This document shows, piece by piece, positions 25,647 through 33,904 of a stretch of 64,000 nucleotides of DNA. A model generated the notes under the pieces. That model was not told the DNA's origin. It was given only the letters and a program-made list of their open reading frames with translations, and did no database searches. Origin of the DNA: PALSA-610 sp038213435 (GTDB lineage: Bacteria; Actinomycetota; Acidimicrobiia; IMCC26256; PALSA-610); NCBI GenBank assembly GCA_038213435.1, contig JBBQTI010000013.1:19110-83109 (forward strand), written 5' to 3'. Numbering within the stretch: position 1 is the stretch's first letter; every line of letters begins with the position of its first letter. The position numbers and the translations under genes are program-made.

Positions 25647-26450
25647 GTGCTCGAGGGCAAGGTCGCGATCGTCACGGGCGGAGGTGGCGGGATCGGGCGC
25701 GGGATCGTCGAGCGTTTCGTCGACGAGGGCGCGGCGGTGGTCCTGGCCGAGATCGAAGCGGAGCGCGCCGGCGAGACGCAGGCCGCCGTGGGAGGGCGCG
25801 TCGCGAGCGTCGTCTGCGACGTGCGGGAGCGCGGAGCCGCCGAAGCGCTGGTCACCGCGGCACGCGACAACTTCGGACGCGTCGATGTGCTCGTCAACAA
25901 CGTGGGGCACTTCGGCGGTCGGCGCGTCGCGTTTCACGACCAGACCGACGACGAGTGGGACGCGTTGTACCGGGTGAACCTCGCACACGTGTTCTCGTGC
26001 TCGCGCGCGGTCTTGCCGTCGCTCGTCGAGCAGGGCGACGGCGGCAGCATCGTCAACGTCTCGACGATCGAGGCGTTCCGTGCGATCCCGACCCGTGCCG
26101 TCTACTCCGCGTTCAAGGCCGCGATCACGGGCTTCACTCGCTCGCTCGCGGTCGAGTACGCGCGCCACGGGGTCCGGGTGAACGCGATCGCCCCCGACGT
26201 CACCGAGACGTTGCAGGTGCCGTACTCGAGGTGGGTCGGTCCCGAGGACCGGCACCTGATCCCGACGTGGGTGCCGCTCGGTCGGTTCGGACGGCCCTCA
26301 GACGTCGCCGGGGTCGCGGTCTTCCTCGCGTCGGAGCTCTCCGGCTTCGTCACCGGCACGACGGTGCATGTCGACGGCGGTACGTTCGCCGCCGGCGGGT
26401 GGTTCCCGACGGAGGAGGGCGGGTGGACCAACCGGCCGCGCCGACCCTGA
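25647..26450 (+). CDS. Short-chain dehydrogenase/reductase
   Basis: A 267-aa classical SDR. The NAD(P)-binding TGGGGGIGRGI motif is at residues 10-20, NNVG at about 86, catalytic Ser in VNVSTIEAF, and the YSAFKAA tyrosine-lysine pair (YxxxK) near residue 155. The C-terminus has HVDGGTFAAGGWF. It oxidises or reduces a hydroxy/keto substrate; specificity is unknown. GTG 25647 is fixed by the family N-terminus LEGKVAIVTGG. It overlaps the downstream CPBP gene by 28 bp. Confidence 0.92.
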   Translation: MLEGKVAIVTGGGGGIGRGIVERFVDEGAAVVLAEIEAERAGETQAAVGGRVASVVCDVRERGAAEALVTAARDNFGRVDVLVNNVGHFGGRRVAFHDQTDDEWDALYRVNLAHVFSCSRAVLPSLVEQGDGGSIVNVSTIEAFRAIPTRAVYSAFKAAITGFTRSLAVEYARHGVRVNAIAPDVTETLQVPYSRWVGPEDRHLIPTWVPLGRFGRPSDVAGVAVFLASELSGFVTGTTVHVDGGTFAAGGWFPTEEGGWTNRPRRP

Positions 26451-27334
26451 CCACGATTGCTCCGGGTGCCGGCGCGGGCGCCGGCGGCGAGCACGCGCGA
26501 CCGCCCGGCGAAACGTGGACCCGGCGACCGTGGCGCACCTACGTCACCGACGTGCGCGCGTCCGCGGATGCGCGTGCGTCAACGACTGGCGAGACGGATC
26601 GCAAGATGGTGTTGGTCTTCGTGACGGCTGCGGTCGCGCTCACCTGCGGCAACTTCCTGTCCGATGGCGGCCGGCCCGAGTGGCTCGAGACGATCCTGCG
26701 CACCGCGGGGTTGCACGGCCTCGCGTCGCGGTTGCACGACGGCATGCTCGTGTCGACCCACCGTGACTGGAATCAGCTCGCGTTCTGGGCCGTCGTCGTG
26801 ATCACGTCGTACGTGCTCCCGCCGGTGCTGGTGATCCGGTTCGTGTTGCGAGAGCGCGTTCGCGACTACGGGCTCCGCGTACGCGGGATCCTGCCCCATC
26901 TCCGTTCCTACGCGGTCCTGTACGTCGTCGCCGCGCCGTTGATCGTCGCGGCGTCGTTCACGGCTTCATTCCAGGATCGGTATCCGTTCTTCCATCCCGC
27001 GTCGGGCCACTCGCTCTGGCCGTACTTGTATGCGTGGTGGCTGCTCTACTGGCTGCAGTTCTGCGCGCTGGAGTTCTTCTTCCGCGGCTTTCTCCTGCAC
27101 GGCCTCGCGCCGCGGCTCGGTTGGGCGGCCATCTTCGCGATGGCTCTGCCCTACAACATGCTCCACTACGCCAAACCGATGCCCGAGGCCCTCGCCGCGA
27201 TCGTCGGCGGCATCGTGCTCGGATCGTTGAGCTTGAAGACGAGATCGGTGTGGTGGGGTGCCGTCCTCCACATCTCGATCGCCTTCACCATGGACATCTG
27301 CGCGCTCACGCACGCCGGCCGCATCTTCGGGTGA
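26423..27334 (+). CDS. CPBP-family intramembrane metalloprotease-like protein
   Basis: A 303-aa membrane protein with about six to seven hydrophobic segments and a disordered N-terminus of about 60 residues. The CAAX-protease-like signature is partly visible: LEFFFRG (the second Glu and Arg of EExxxR, the first Glu being Leu), YNMLHY (FxxxH-like) and a late His in GAVLHISIA. The relaxed first motif leaves catalysis uncertain. Start GTG 26423 is supported by GGAGGAGGG just upstream, inside the SDR gene. The role could be peptide processing or immunity. Confidence 0.75.
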   Translation: MDQPAAPTLTTIAPGAGAGAGGEHARPPGETWTRRPWRTYVTDVRASADARASTTGETDRKMVLVFVTAAVALTCGNFLSDGGRPEWLETILRTAGLHGLASRLHDGMLVSTHRDWNQLAFWAVVVITSYVLPPVLVIRFVLRERVRDYGLRVRGILPHLRSYAVLYVVAAPLIVAASFTASFQDRYPFFHPASGHSLWPYLYAWWLLYWLQFCALEFFFRGFLLHGLAPRLGWAAIFAMALPYNMLHYAKPMPEALAAIVGGIVLGSLSLKTRSVWWGAVLHISIAFTMDICALTHAGRIFG

Positions 27335-27336
27335 GA

Positions 27337-29211
27337 TCAGACGACGTCGACGACGGGCGCGACGAACTGCGAGTTGTACAGCCGGTGATACGGGCCATCG
27401 CGGGCGAGCAGCTCATTGTGCGAACCCTGTTCGACGATGCTGCCATTCTCCATCACGAGGATGACGTCGGCACCGCGGATCGTCGACAGCCGGTGCGCGA
27501 TCACGAAACTCGTGCGCTCTTTGCGCAGCGCGTTCATCGCCTCTTGGATGAGGACCTCGGTGCGGGTGTCGACCGAGCTGGTCGCCTCGTCGAGGATGAG
27601 GATGGCCGGGTCCGCGAGGAAGGCGCGGGCGATGGTGAGCAACTGCTTCTGGCCGGCGCTGATGTTGTCGCCTTCCTCGTTGATGAGCGTGTCGTACCCG
27701 TCGGGCAGGGAGTGGACGAATCGGTCGACGTAGGTCGCCCGGGCCGCTTGGAGAATTTGGTCTTCGGTCGCGTCGGGGTTGCCGTAGGCGATGTTGTCGC
27801 GGATCGTCCCGCCGAACAGCCAGGTGTCCTGCAGCACCATGCCGATATTCGATCGCAGCTCGCGGCGGGGAATCGACGAGATGTCCCGCCCGTCGAGCGT
27901 GATCGCACCGCCGCTCAGCTCGTAGAAGCGCATGATGAGGTTGACGAGGGTGGTCTTACCGGCGCCGGTCGGTCCCACGATGGCGATGGTCTGACCCGGC
28001 TCGGCCACCAGTGAGAGCGACTCGATGAGCGGCCGGGCCGGGTCATACGAGAACGTGACGTCGCGGAACTCGACGCGGCCGCGCATCGGTGGCGGGTCGT
28101 TGCTCGCGACCGGGTCGGCACTCTGTTCTTCGGCGTCGAGGAACTCGACCACCCGTTCGAACGAGGCGATGCCCGACTGGAAGACGTTCATCATCGATGC
28201 GAGCTGGGTCAGGGGCATCGAGAAGTTGCGGGAGTACTGGATGAAGGCCTGGATGTCGCCGACGGTGATCGCGCCGCTCGACACCCGCAGACCGCCGACC
28301 ACCGCGACGATCACGTACTGGATGTTGCCCATGAACATCGTGAGCGGCTGCATCAGGCTCGACATGAACTGGGCACCGAAGGATGATTCGTAGAGCTCGT
28401 CGTTCGTGTCGCGGAAGCGCTGTTCGACTTCGCGTTGCCGGCCGAACGCCTTCACCACGGCGTGTCCGGTGAACGTCTCTTCGATCTGCGCGTTGAGCAG
28501 GCCGGTGCTCCTCCACTGCGAGATGAAGCGAGGCCGGGCGCGGCGCGCGACGGCGCGCATGCCCCAGACCGAGACCGGCACTGTGGTGAGCGCGACGACC
28601 GCCAGCAAGGGCGAGATCGTGAACATCATGACGGCGACGCCCACGAGCAGCAGTACCGATGTGAGCATCTGGCTCAGCGTCTGCTGCAGGCTCTGCGCGA
28701 CGTTGTCGATGTCGTTCGTGACCCGGCTCAGCAGGTCGCCGCGGGCCTGCTTGTCGATGTAGCCGAGCGGCAAGGCGTTGACCTTGTCCTCGACGTCGGA
28801 GCGCAGCTTGTACATCAATCGTTGAATGACCCCGGCAAGCATGTACGCGGCCACGATCGACAGCAGCGACGATGCCGTGTACAGCTCCAATGCCTGGTAG
28901 AGCACGTGGTGCAACGCGCCGAAATCGATGCCGCGGTGGCCGACGACCCCGCGGACGATGATGTCGGTGCCGTGCCCGAGGACGCGCGGACCAAGGACAT
29001 TGAGGACTGCACTCGCGAGGGCGACCAACGCGACGAAGCCGAGAACGATCCACATCGGCCCGAGCATGCGGCCCAACCGGCGGAGCGCGTTCTTGAAGTC
29101 CTTCGACCGCTCGGTCGGAACCCCCGCCGAGTTCCATCGGCCCGCAGCTCGGGTCTCGGGCGCAGCGAGGTCGAGCTCCTCGTGTTCTTCGTGGTCGTCG
29201 ATGATCGTCAT
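27337..29211 (-). CDS. ABC exporter half-transporter, consensus ATP site
   Basis: A 624-aa fused permease-ATPase half-transporter, with an N-terminal six-helix ABC membrane domain (residues about 60-340) and a C-terminal NBD. The Walker A is GPTGAGKTT, the signature is SAGQKQ (in NISAGQKQLLTIARAF), and the Walker B with catalytic Glu is ILILDEATSSVD. ATG 29211 overlaps the stop of the upstream half-transporter in an ATGA. Together they form a heterodimeric multidrug or lipid exporter in the cytoplasmic membrane under the control of the TetR gene at the head of the operon. Confidence 0.93.
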   Translation of the reverse strand: MTIIDDHEEHEELDLAAPETRAAGRWNSAGVPTERSKDFKNALRRLGRMLGPMWIVLGFVALVALASAVLNVLGPRVLGHGTDIIVRGVVGHRGIDFGALHHVLYQALELYTASSLLSIVAAYMLAGVIQRLMYKLRSDVEDKVNALPLGYIDKQARGDLLSRVTNDIDNVAQSLQQTLSQMLTSVLLLVGVAVMMFTISPLLAVVALTTVPVSVWGMRAVARRARPRFISQWRSTGLLNAQIEETFTGHAVVKAFGRQREVEQRFRDTNDELYESSFGAQFMSSLMQPLTMFMGNIQYVIVAVVGGLRVSSGAITVGDIQAFIQYSRNFSMPLTQLASMMNVFQSGIASFERVVEFLDAEEQSADPVASNDPPPMRGRVEFRDVTFSYDPARPLIESLSLVAEPGQTIAIVGPTGAGKTTLVNLIMRFYELSGGAITLDGRDISSIPRRELRSNIGMVLQDTWLFGGTIRDNIAYGNPDATEDQILQAARATYVDRFVHSLPDGYDTLINEEGDNISAGQKQLLTIARAFLADPAILILDEATSSVDTRTEVLIQEAMNALRKERTSFVIAHRLSTIRGADVILVMENGSIVEQGSHNELLARDGPYHRLYNSQFVAPVVDVV

Positions 29212-30941
29212 GCGGCGCTCTTCTCGCCGATCTGCGATTGCACGATCTCCGCGTACGTCGGGCAGTCGCGCATCAGCTCGTCGTGCGTACCCCGTCCGAT
29301 GACGACGCCGTCCTCGAGGACGAGGATGTTGTCGGCCATCGAGATCGTCGACACCCGTTGCGCCACGATGACCACGGCCGCATCCTTCGTGTACGGCCCG
29401 AGTGCGGCGCGCAGCCGCGCGTCGGTCGTGAGGTCGAGGGCCGAGAACGAGTCGTCGAACACGTAGATATCGGGCCGGCGGATCAGTGCTCGTGCGATCG
29501 ACAGTCTCTGACGCTGCCCGCCCGACACGTTGGTGCCGCCTTGTTCGATCCGGGCGTGGAGGCCGCCGGGCATGGCGCGGACGAACTCACTGGCCTGCGC
29601 GACGTCGAGCGCGGCCCACATCTCGTCCTCGGTGGCGTCGGGTTTGCCGAACTGCAGGTTGCTCGCAACGGTTCCCGAGAAGAGGTAGGGCCGCTGGGGC
29701 ACGAGGCCGATGGTGCTCCACAGCACGTCGGGGTCCAGGTCGTGCACGTCGACGCCGCCGACCAGCACAGTGCCCTCCGTGCTGTCGAACAGCCGCAGGA
29801 TGAGGTTGACGAGCGTCGACTTGCCCGCGCCGGTGCTGCCGACGATGGCGGTGGTCTGACCCGGCGCGGTGGCGAACGAGACGCCGGTCAGCACCGGGTG
29901 CTCGGCGCCGGGGTAGTGGAAGCCGACGTCGCGGAACTCGAGCGCGCCGTGCCGGACGACGTCGCGCACCGGGTCGGTCGGCGGCACGACGCTCGGGTCG
30001 GTGTCGAGCACCTCTTGGATGCGATCGGCCGACACCGAAGCCCGGGGGATCATCGAGATCATGAAGGTGGCCATCACCACCGACATGAGGATCTGGACCA
30101 GATAGGTGAGGTACGCGACCAGTGTTCCCACCTCGATCTGGCCCGAGCTCACGCGACTCGCGCCCAGCCAGAGCACTGCAACACTCGACGCGTTGATGAG
30201 GAGGTTCACCGTCGGGAACATCGACGACATCAATCGGCCGGCCCTCAGCGATACCTCGGTCAGGTCTGCGTTCGCGGCGGCGAACCGGCGCGCTTCTTGG
30301 GGCTCGCGCACGAACGCGCGCACGACTCGGATACCGGTGATCTGCTCGCGCAGCACGCGGTTGACCTGGTCGATCCGTTCCTGCATCAGGCGGAAGGCCG
30401 GCACCATGCGCGACACGAGCAGGCCGAGCACCACGCCCGCGACGGGCATGGCAAAGACCAGGACGACCGACAGGCCGACGTCTTGACGCAGCGCCATGAA
30501 CACGCCGACGACGATCGTGATCGGCGCGGCGATGGCCATCGTGCACGCCATCACCACGAGCAACTGCACCTGCTGCACGTCGTTCGTGATCCGCGTGATC
30601 AGCGAAGGCGCTCCGAAGGTGCCGACCTCACGGGCCGAGAAGTCGGTCACCTGATGGAAAAGGTTCTTGCGCAGGTCGCGCCCGAAGCCCATCGCCACCT
30701 TGGCGCCGTAGTAGACGGCCGCGACCGAGAAGACGATCTGGACCAGCGCGAAGAAGACCATTACCGCGCCCCAGGTATAGATGTAGTGAACATTCCCGGG
30801 GATGACGCCCTTGTCGATGATGCGGGCGTTGATCGTCGGCAGCGTCAGCGCGGCGGAGGTCTGCACCGTCTGCAGCGCCACGATGAGCAGCAGCGTCCTG
30901 CGGTACGGACCGAGATGCGATCGCAACAGCCGGATCAGCAC
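29208..30941 (-). CDS. ABC exporter half-transporter, degenerate Walker B
   Basis: A 577-aa half-transporter. Walker A is GSTGAGKST and the signature NVSGGQRQRL is canonical, but the Walker B ends in VFDDSFSALD with Asp in place of the catalytic Glu. This is the pattern of the degenerate-site subunit in heterodimeric exporters such as TM287/288 or BmrCD. It starts at GTG 30941, overlapping the TetR stop by 7 bp, and its own stop overlaps the next subunit. The two halves should assemble one-to-one. Confidence 0.93.
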   Translation of the reverse strand: MLIRLLRSHLGPYRRTLLLIVALQTVQTSAALTLPTINARIIDKGVIPGNVHYIYTWGAVMVFFALVQIVFSVAAVYYGAKVAMGFGRDLRKNLFHQVTDFSAREVGTFGAPSLITRITNDVQQVQLLVVMACTMAIAAPITIVVGVFMALRQDVGLSVVLVFAMPVAGVVLGLLVSRMVPAFRLMQERIDQVNRVLREQITGIRVVRAFVREPQEARRFAAANADLTEVSLRAGRLMSSMFPTVNLLINASSVAVLWLGASRVSSGQIEVGTLVAYLTYLVQILMSVVMATFMISMIPRASVSADRIQEVLDTDPSVVPPTDPVRDVVRHGALEFRDVGFHYPGAEHPVLTGVSFATAPGQTTAIVGSTGAGKSTLVNLILRLFDSTEGTVLVGGVDVHDLDPDVLWSTIGLVPQRPYLFSGTVASNLQFGKPDATEDEMWAALDVAQASEFVRAMPGGLHARIEQGGTNVSGGQRQRLSIARALIRRPDIYVFDDSFSALDLTTDARLRAALGPYTKDAAVVIVAQRVSTISMADNILVLEDGVVIGRGTHDELMRDCPTYAEIVQSQIGEKSAA

Positions 30942-31522
30942 GACGGACCCTCTCGGCTGACCCCGTGCAGGAACAGCTGCAACAGTTCGTCCGGCGACCT
31001 CGGTTCGCCCGCGAGCATGGGATGGGTCGTCGACAGTGTGAGCGCGCGCAACAACCGTGCGGCGACGATCGGCTCGACCGTGATCCGGGCGCGGCTCGCC
31101 TCGAACCTGCGGACGAGTGCGTCACTGTCGACCATCGGGCGCCGCGTCATCTCGTGAAATCGCGTGCCGACGCTCGACACCAGCAGCCACATGTCGATGA
31201 CGCGTTGTTGCATGATCACGACCGCGGCCGCGAGACCCTCCTCGAAGGACAGTCCCTCGGGGATGGCGTTCAAGGCAGCTTCCAGCGGCTCGGGGTCGAG
31301 CGCGGACTCGACGACCGCCGCGATGATCTCGTCCTTGTCGGCGAAGGCCCGAAAGATCGTGCCCTCGGCGATGCCGGCCGCATCCGCGATCTGTCGGCTG
31401 GTGACCCGGTCGCCGTGCTCGAGCAGCAGCGGCAGCGTCGCCGCGACGATCATCGCCCGCCGGTCGCCGGGGGCGAGGGCCGGGGCCCGCTTCGTCTTCG
31501 TTGTCATCGCCGGCCCGGTCAC
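30935..31522 (-). CDS. TetR-family regulator of ABC exporter
   Basis: A 195-aa TetR-type repressor; HTH pieces are GDRVTSRQIADAAGIAEGTIFRAFADKDEII. The C-terminal domain is helical and unlike its neighbours. It heads the ABC exporter operon and overlaps the first transporter gene, so it probably senses an exported drug or lipid and represses its own operon. GTG 31522 is used; ATG 31507 is an alternative. A palindrome at 31541-31554 lies just upstream. Confidence 0.9.
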   Translation of the reverse strand: MTGPAMTTKTKRAPALAPGDRRAMIVAATLPLLLEHGDRVTSRQIADAAGIAEGTIFRAFADKDEIIAAVVESALDPEPLEAALNAIPEGLSFEEGLAAAVVIMQQRVIDMWLLVSSVGTRFHEMTRRPMVDSDALVRRFEASRARITVEPIVAARLLRALTLSTTHPMLAGEPRSPDELLQLFLHGVSREGPSC

Positions 31523-31540
31523 GGCCGCCCACGATAGCGG

Positions 31541-31554
31541 AGTGAGCCCTCACT
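31541..31554. promoter_or_regulatory. TetR operator upstream of ABC exporter operon
   Basis: AGTGAGCCCTCACT has 6-bp inverted arms with a 2-bp centre, extended by GAGTGAG-like flanking bases. It lies 19 bp upstream of the TetR start and is typical of TetR operators of the TGAGTGANNTCACTCA type. Confidence 0.7.
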
Positions 31555-31606
31555 CATCTATCGCCGCAGGTCAGGAGACCCCTCGCCGGTCAGGACCCCT
31601 CGCCGG

Positions 31607-32905
31607 TCAAAACAGTGTGACGGGCAGCTCGGCGAGGCCACGCAGCACGATCCGGCCGTTCCACACGGGCGTGTCGGTGGCAAGGGCGACGCCCGGGAAG
31701 CGCCGGACGAGCGTCGTGATCGCGACGTGACCTTCGAGCCGAGCCAGATGGGCGCCGAGGCAGGAATGGAACCCGCCGCCGAACGACATGTGATCGCGCG
31801 CATCGGTTCGACGGAGGTCGAGCTCATCGGCGGTCGGACCCCATTTGGCCGCGTCACGGTTGGCGGAGCCGAGACACGTCATGAGGATGGAGCCGGGCTC
31901 GATCGTCTTGTCACCGATCTCGTACGGCGCCAGCGTGATGCGGCGCGACATCTGCACTGGTGAGTCGTAGCGCAGGAGCTCGTCGACGAACGTCGCGTCG
32001 ACTGCCGTGCCGGTCGCGATCAACTCCAGCTGGTCGCGGTTGCGCAGGAGCGCGAGTGTGCCGTTCCCGATGAGGTTGACGGTCGTCTCGTGCCCGGCGA
32101 CGTACAGAAGGAGCACCTGTTCGAGGAGCTCGACCTCGCGCAGCCGGTCGCCGTCGTCCTCGGCTGCAATCAGCGCACTGAGCAGGTCGTCGCTCGGGTG
32201 TTCGCGCTTCCAGGCGATCACCTCGTTGATGTACACGTTGATGTTGTCGATCGCGTCGAAGGAGGCGAGTATCTCCTCGCGCGTCAGGATCGGATCGAAC
32301 GTCTTCACAACGGCGCCCGACCACTCCCGGAGTTGGGAGCGATCACGACCTTCGGGAATGCCGAGCATCTCGGAGATCACGATGAACGGCAGGGGAAACG
32401 CCAGGGCCGCGATGAGGTCGACGTCCGACCCGGTTGCAAACGCGGCGTCGAGGTGCTCGTCGACCAGCTGCTGAACTCGGGGTCGCAACTCCTCGATCGT
32501 GTGGGGCGTGAAGACCTTCGACACCAGCCGGCGCAGCCGGTGGTGGTCGGGCGGATCGAGGTTGAGCATGGTGTGGGTGCCGCCCTCGCGCCGCTCGGCG
32601 AGCATCGCCTCGATATCCGCGTCGGCCGTCACCGCCAGCGGCGTCATGTGCCGTTCCTCGACGCTGAGGCTCGGATCGCGCAGCACGCGATGCACGTCGT
32701 CGTAGCGGAACAGCCCGAAGGCGCCGATCGGGCTGAGGTGTACGGGGTCCCGCTCGCGCACCAGGCGGTACTGCGAATACGGGTCGTCGAAGAAGCCGGG
32801 CTCGAAGGGGTTGAGCATCACCGGCAGGTAACCGGTGTCGGGCGTTTCGCTCGTCGTCACGAGCAGGACCGTACGCCTTCCGGCACTACGAGCGGGAGCC
32901 GACAT
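31607..32905 (-). CDS. Cytochrome P450
   Basis: A 432-aa soluble bacterial P450. The I-helix is LLYVAGHETTVN (AGxET), the K-helix ExxR is in ELLRYDSPVQMSRR, and the heme-binding loop is FGGGFHSCLGAHLARLE with the axial Cys near residue 376. The N-terminal LNPFEPGFFDDPYSQYRLVRERDPV is typical of actinomycete P450s. No redox partner is adjacent. It is divergent from a TetR gene across a 27-bp palindrome, so the TetR protein probably represses it. ATG 32905 is used; family homology begins near residue 30, so a shorter start is possible. Confidence 0.93.
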   Translation of the reverse strand: MSAPARSAGRRTVLLVTTSETPDTGYLPVMLNPFEPGFFDDPYSQYRLVRERDPVHLSPIGAFGLFRYDDVHRVLRDPSLSVEERHMTPLAVTADADIEAMLAERREGGTHTMLNLDPPDHHRLRRLVSKVFTPHTIEELRPRVQQLVDEHLDAAFATGSDVDLIAALAFPLPFIVISEMLGIPEGRDRSQLREWSGAVVKTFDPILTREEILASFDAIDNINVYINEVIAWKREHPSDDLLSALIAAEDDGDRLREVELLEQVLLLYVAGHETTVNLIGNGTLALLRNRDQLELIATGTAVDATFVDELLRYDSPVQMSRRITLAPYEIGDKTIEPGSILMTCLGSANRDAAKWGPTADELDLRRTDARDHMSFGGGFHSCLGAHLARLEGHVAITTLVRRFPGVALATDTPVWNGRIVLRGLAELPVTLF

Positions 32906-32936
32906 CGGTCACACATGATTTTGCAGACGGCGCCGA

Positions 32937-32963
32937 ACTAGTTGCAGGAATCCTGCAACTAGT
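32937..32963. promoter_or_regulatory. 27-bp palindrome between P450 and TetR genes
   Basis: Positions 32937-32949 (ACTAGTTGCAGGA) and 32951-32963 are perfect 13-bp inverted arms around one central base. It lies 32 bp from the P450 start and 16 bp from the TetR start. A downstream CAGACT at about 7 nt before GTG 32979 may be the TetR -10. It is the longest uninterrupted palindrome noted in the window and almost certainly the operator. Confidence 0.85.
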
Positions 32964-32978
32964 GGCAGACTCTCGGCC

Positions 32979-33527
32979 GTGACGGTTGTGGACGGCCGGG
33001 TCGGCCGGGGGACGCGCAATCGAGAGGCGATCGTCGACGCGCTGCTCGCGTGTTACGAGGCCGGAGCGTTGCGGCCGAGCGTGCCCGAGGTCGCGGCGCG
33101 AGCGGGCGTGTCAGTGCGGTCGGTGCACAACCACTTCGCCGATGTGGAGGCGTTACGCGCCGAGGTGGCGCAGCGGCAATGGCAGCGGTTCGCGCCGCTC
33201 ATCGGCTCGGCCGCCACCATCGATGAGCTGGTCGAGCAGCGGGCGGCGTTCTACGAAGCGGTCACGCCGGTGCGTCGTGCGGCGCTGCTGTCGATCCACG
33301 ACTCGCCCGCGATCGCCCGCAATCTCGCGCGACTCGACCGGTTGCTCCGGCGGCAGCTCGAGGCGACGTTCCCGGCGCTCACGAGTGACGCCCACGATGC
33401 GCTCGAGCTCGTCACGAGCTGGGACGCGTGGAATCGCCTGCGCGCCGCGCAGGGTTGCAGCGTCGCGCGCGCGCGGCGCGTGGTCACCGATGTCGTTCGC
33501 AATCTCACCGAGAGGACAGTCACATGA
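32979..33527 (+). CDS. TetR-family regulator
   Basis: A 182-aa short TetR-like protein. HTH pieces are RPSVPEVAARAGVSVRSVHNHFADVEALRAEV, followed by a helical domain with SPAIARNLARLDRLLRRQLE. It starts at GTG 32979 immediately after the 27-bp palindrome. It overlaps DUF1330 by ATGA and leads an operon continuing into a sulfatase, and it faces a P450 gene. It should control both transcription units. Confidence 0.88.
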   Translation: MTVVDGRVGRGTRNREAIVDALLACYEAGALRPSVPEVAARAGVSVRSVHNHFADVEALRAEVAQRQWQRFAPLIGSAATIDELVEQRAAFYEAVTPVRRAALLSIHDSPAIARNLARLDRLLRRQLEATFPALTSDAHDALELVTSWDAWNRLRAAQGCSVARARRVVTDVVRNLTERTVT

Positions 33528-33904
33528 GCGGTATCCGGCCCAACAAGGAACAGTTCATCGCGCTCACGAACGCGCCCGACGAGGGACCGGTCGTGATGCT
33601 CAACCTGTTGAAGTTCAAGCCGCGCGAGGGCGTCTCGGAGTACAACAAGTACGGCGGCGCCGCGGTGCAGATGGTCGAGGCGCGTGGCGGCACGGTGCTG
33701 TGGATGGGCAAGGTCGACCAGACCCTGATCGGCGACCTCGACGCCGACGCGTGGGACGCGATCGCGCTCGTGCAGTACCCCAGCCGCAAGACCTTCGTCG
33801 AGATGACCACGTCGAAGGAGTACGACGCGGCTCACGAGCACCGTGAGTCGGGGTTGGAACGCACTGTGCTGCTCGCGTGCACGCCGAGGCAAGGCATTCG
33901 CTGA
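33524..33904 (+). CDS. DUF1330-like protein
   Basis: A 126-aa ferredoxin-like alpha/beta-barrel protein of the DUF1330 type. Typical strings are VVMLNLLKFKPREGVSEYNKYG and WDAIALVQYPSRKTFVEMTTSKEY. Members resemble dimeric alpha-beta-barrel proteins including monooxygenases and muconolactone isomerase-like folds, but this one is uncharacterised. It overlaps the TetR gene (ATGA) and the sulfatase (TGATG), so all three should be made together. Confidence 0.82.
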   Translation: MSGIRPNKEQFIALTNAPDEGPVVMLNLLKFKPREGVSEYNKYGGAAVQMVEARGGTVLWMGKVDQTLIGDLDADAWDAIALVQYPSRKTFVEMTTSKEYDAAHEHRESGLERTVLLACTPRQGIR

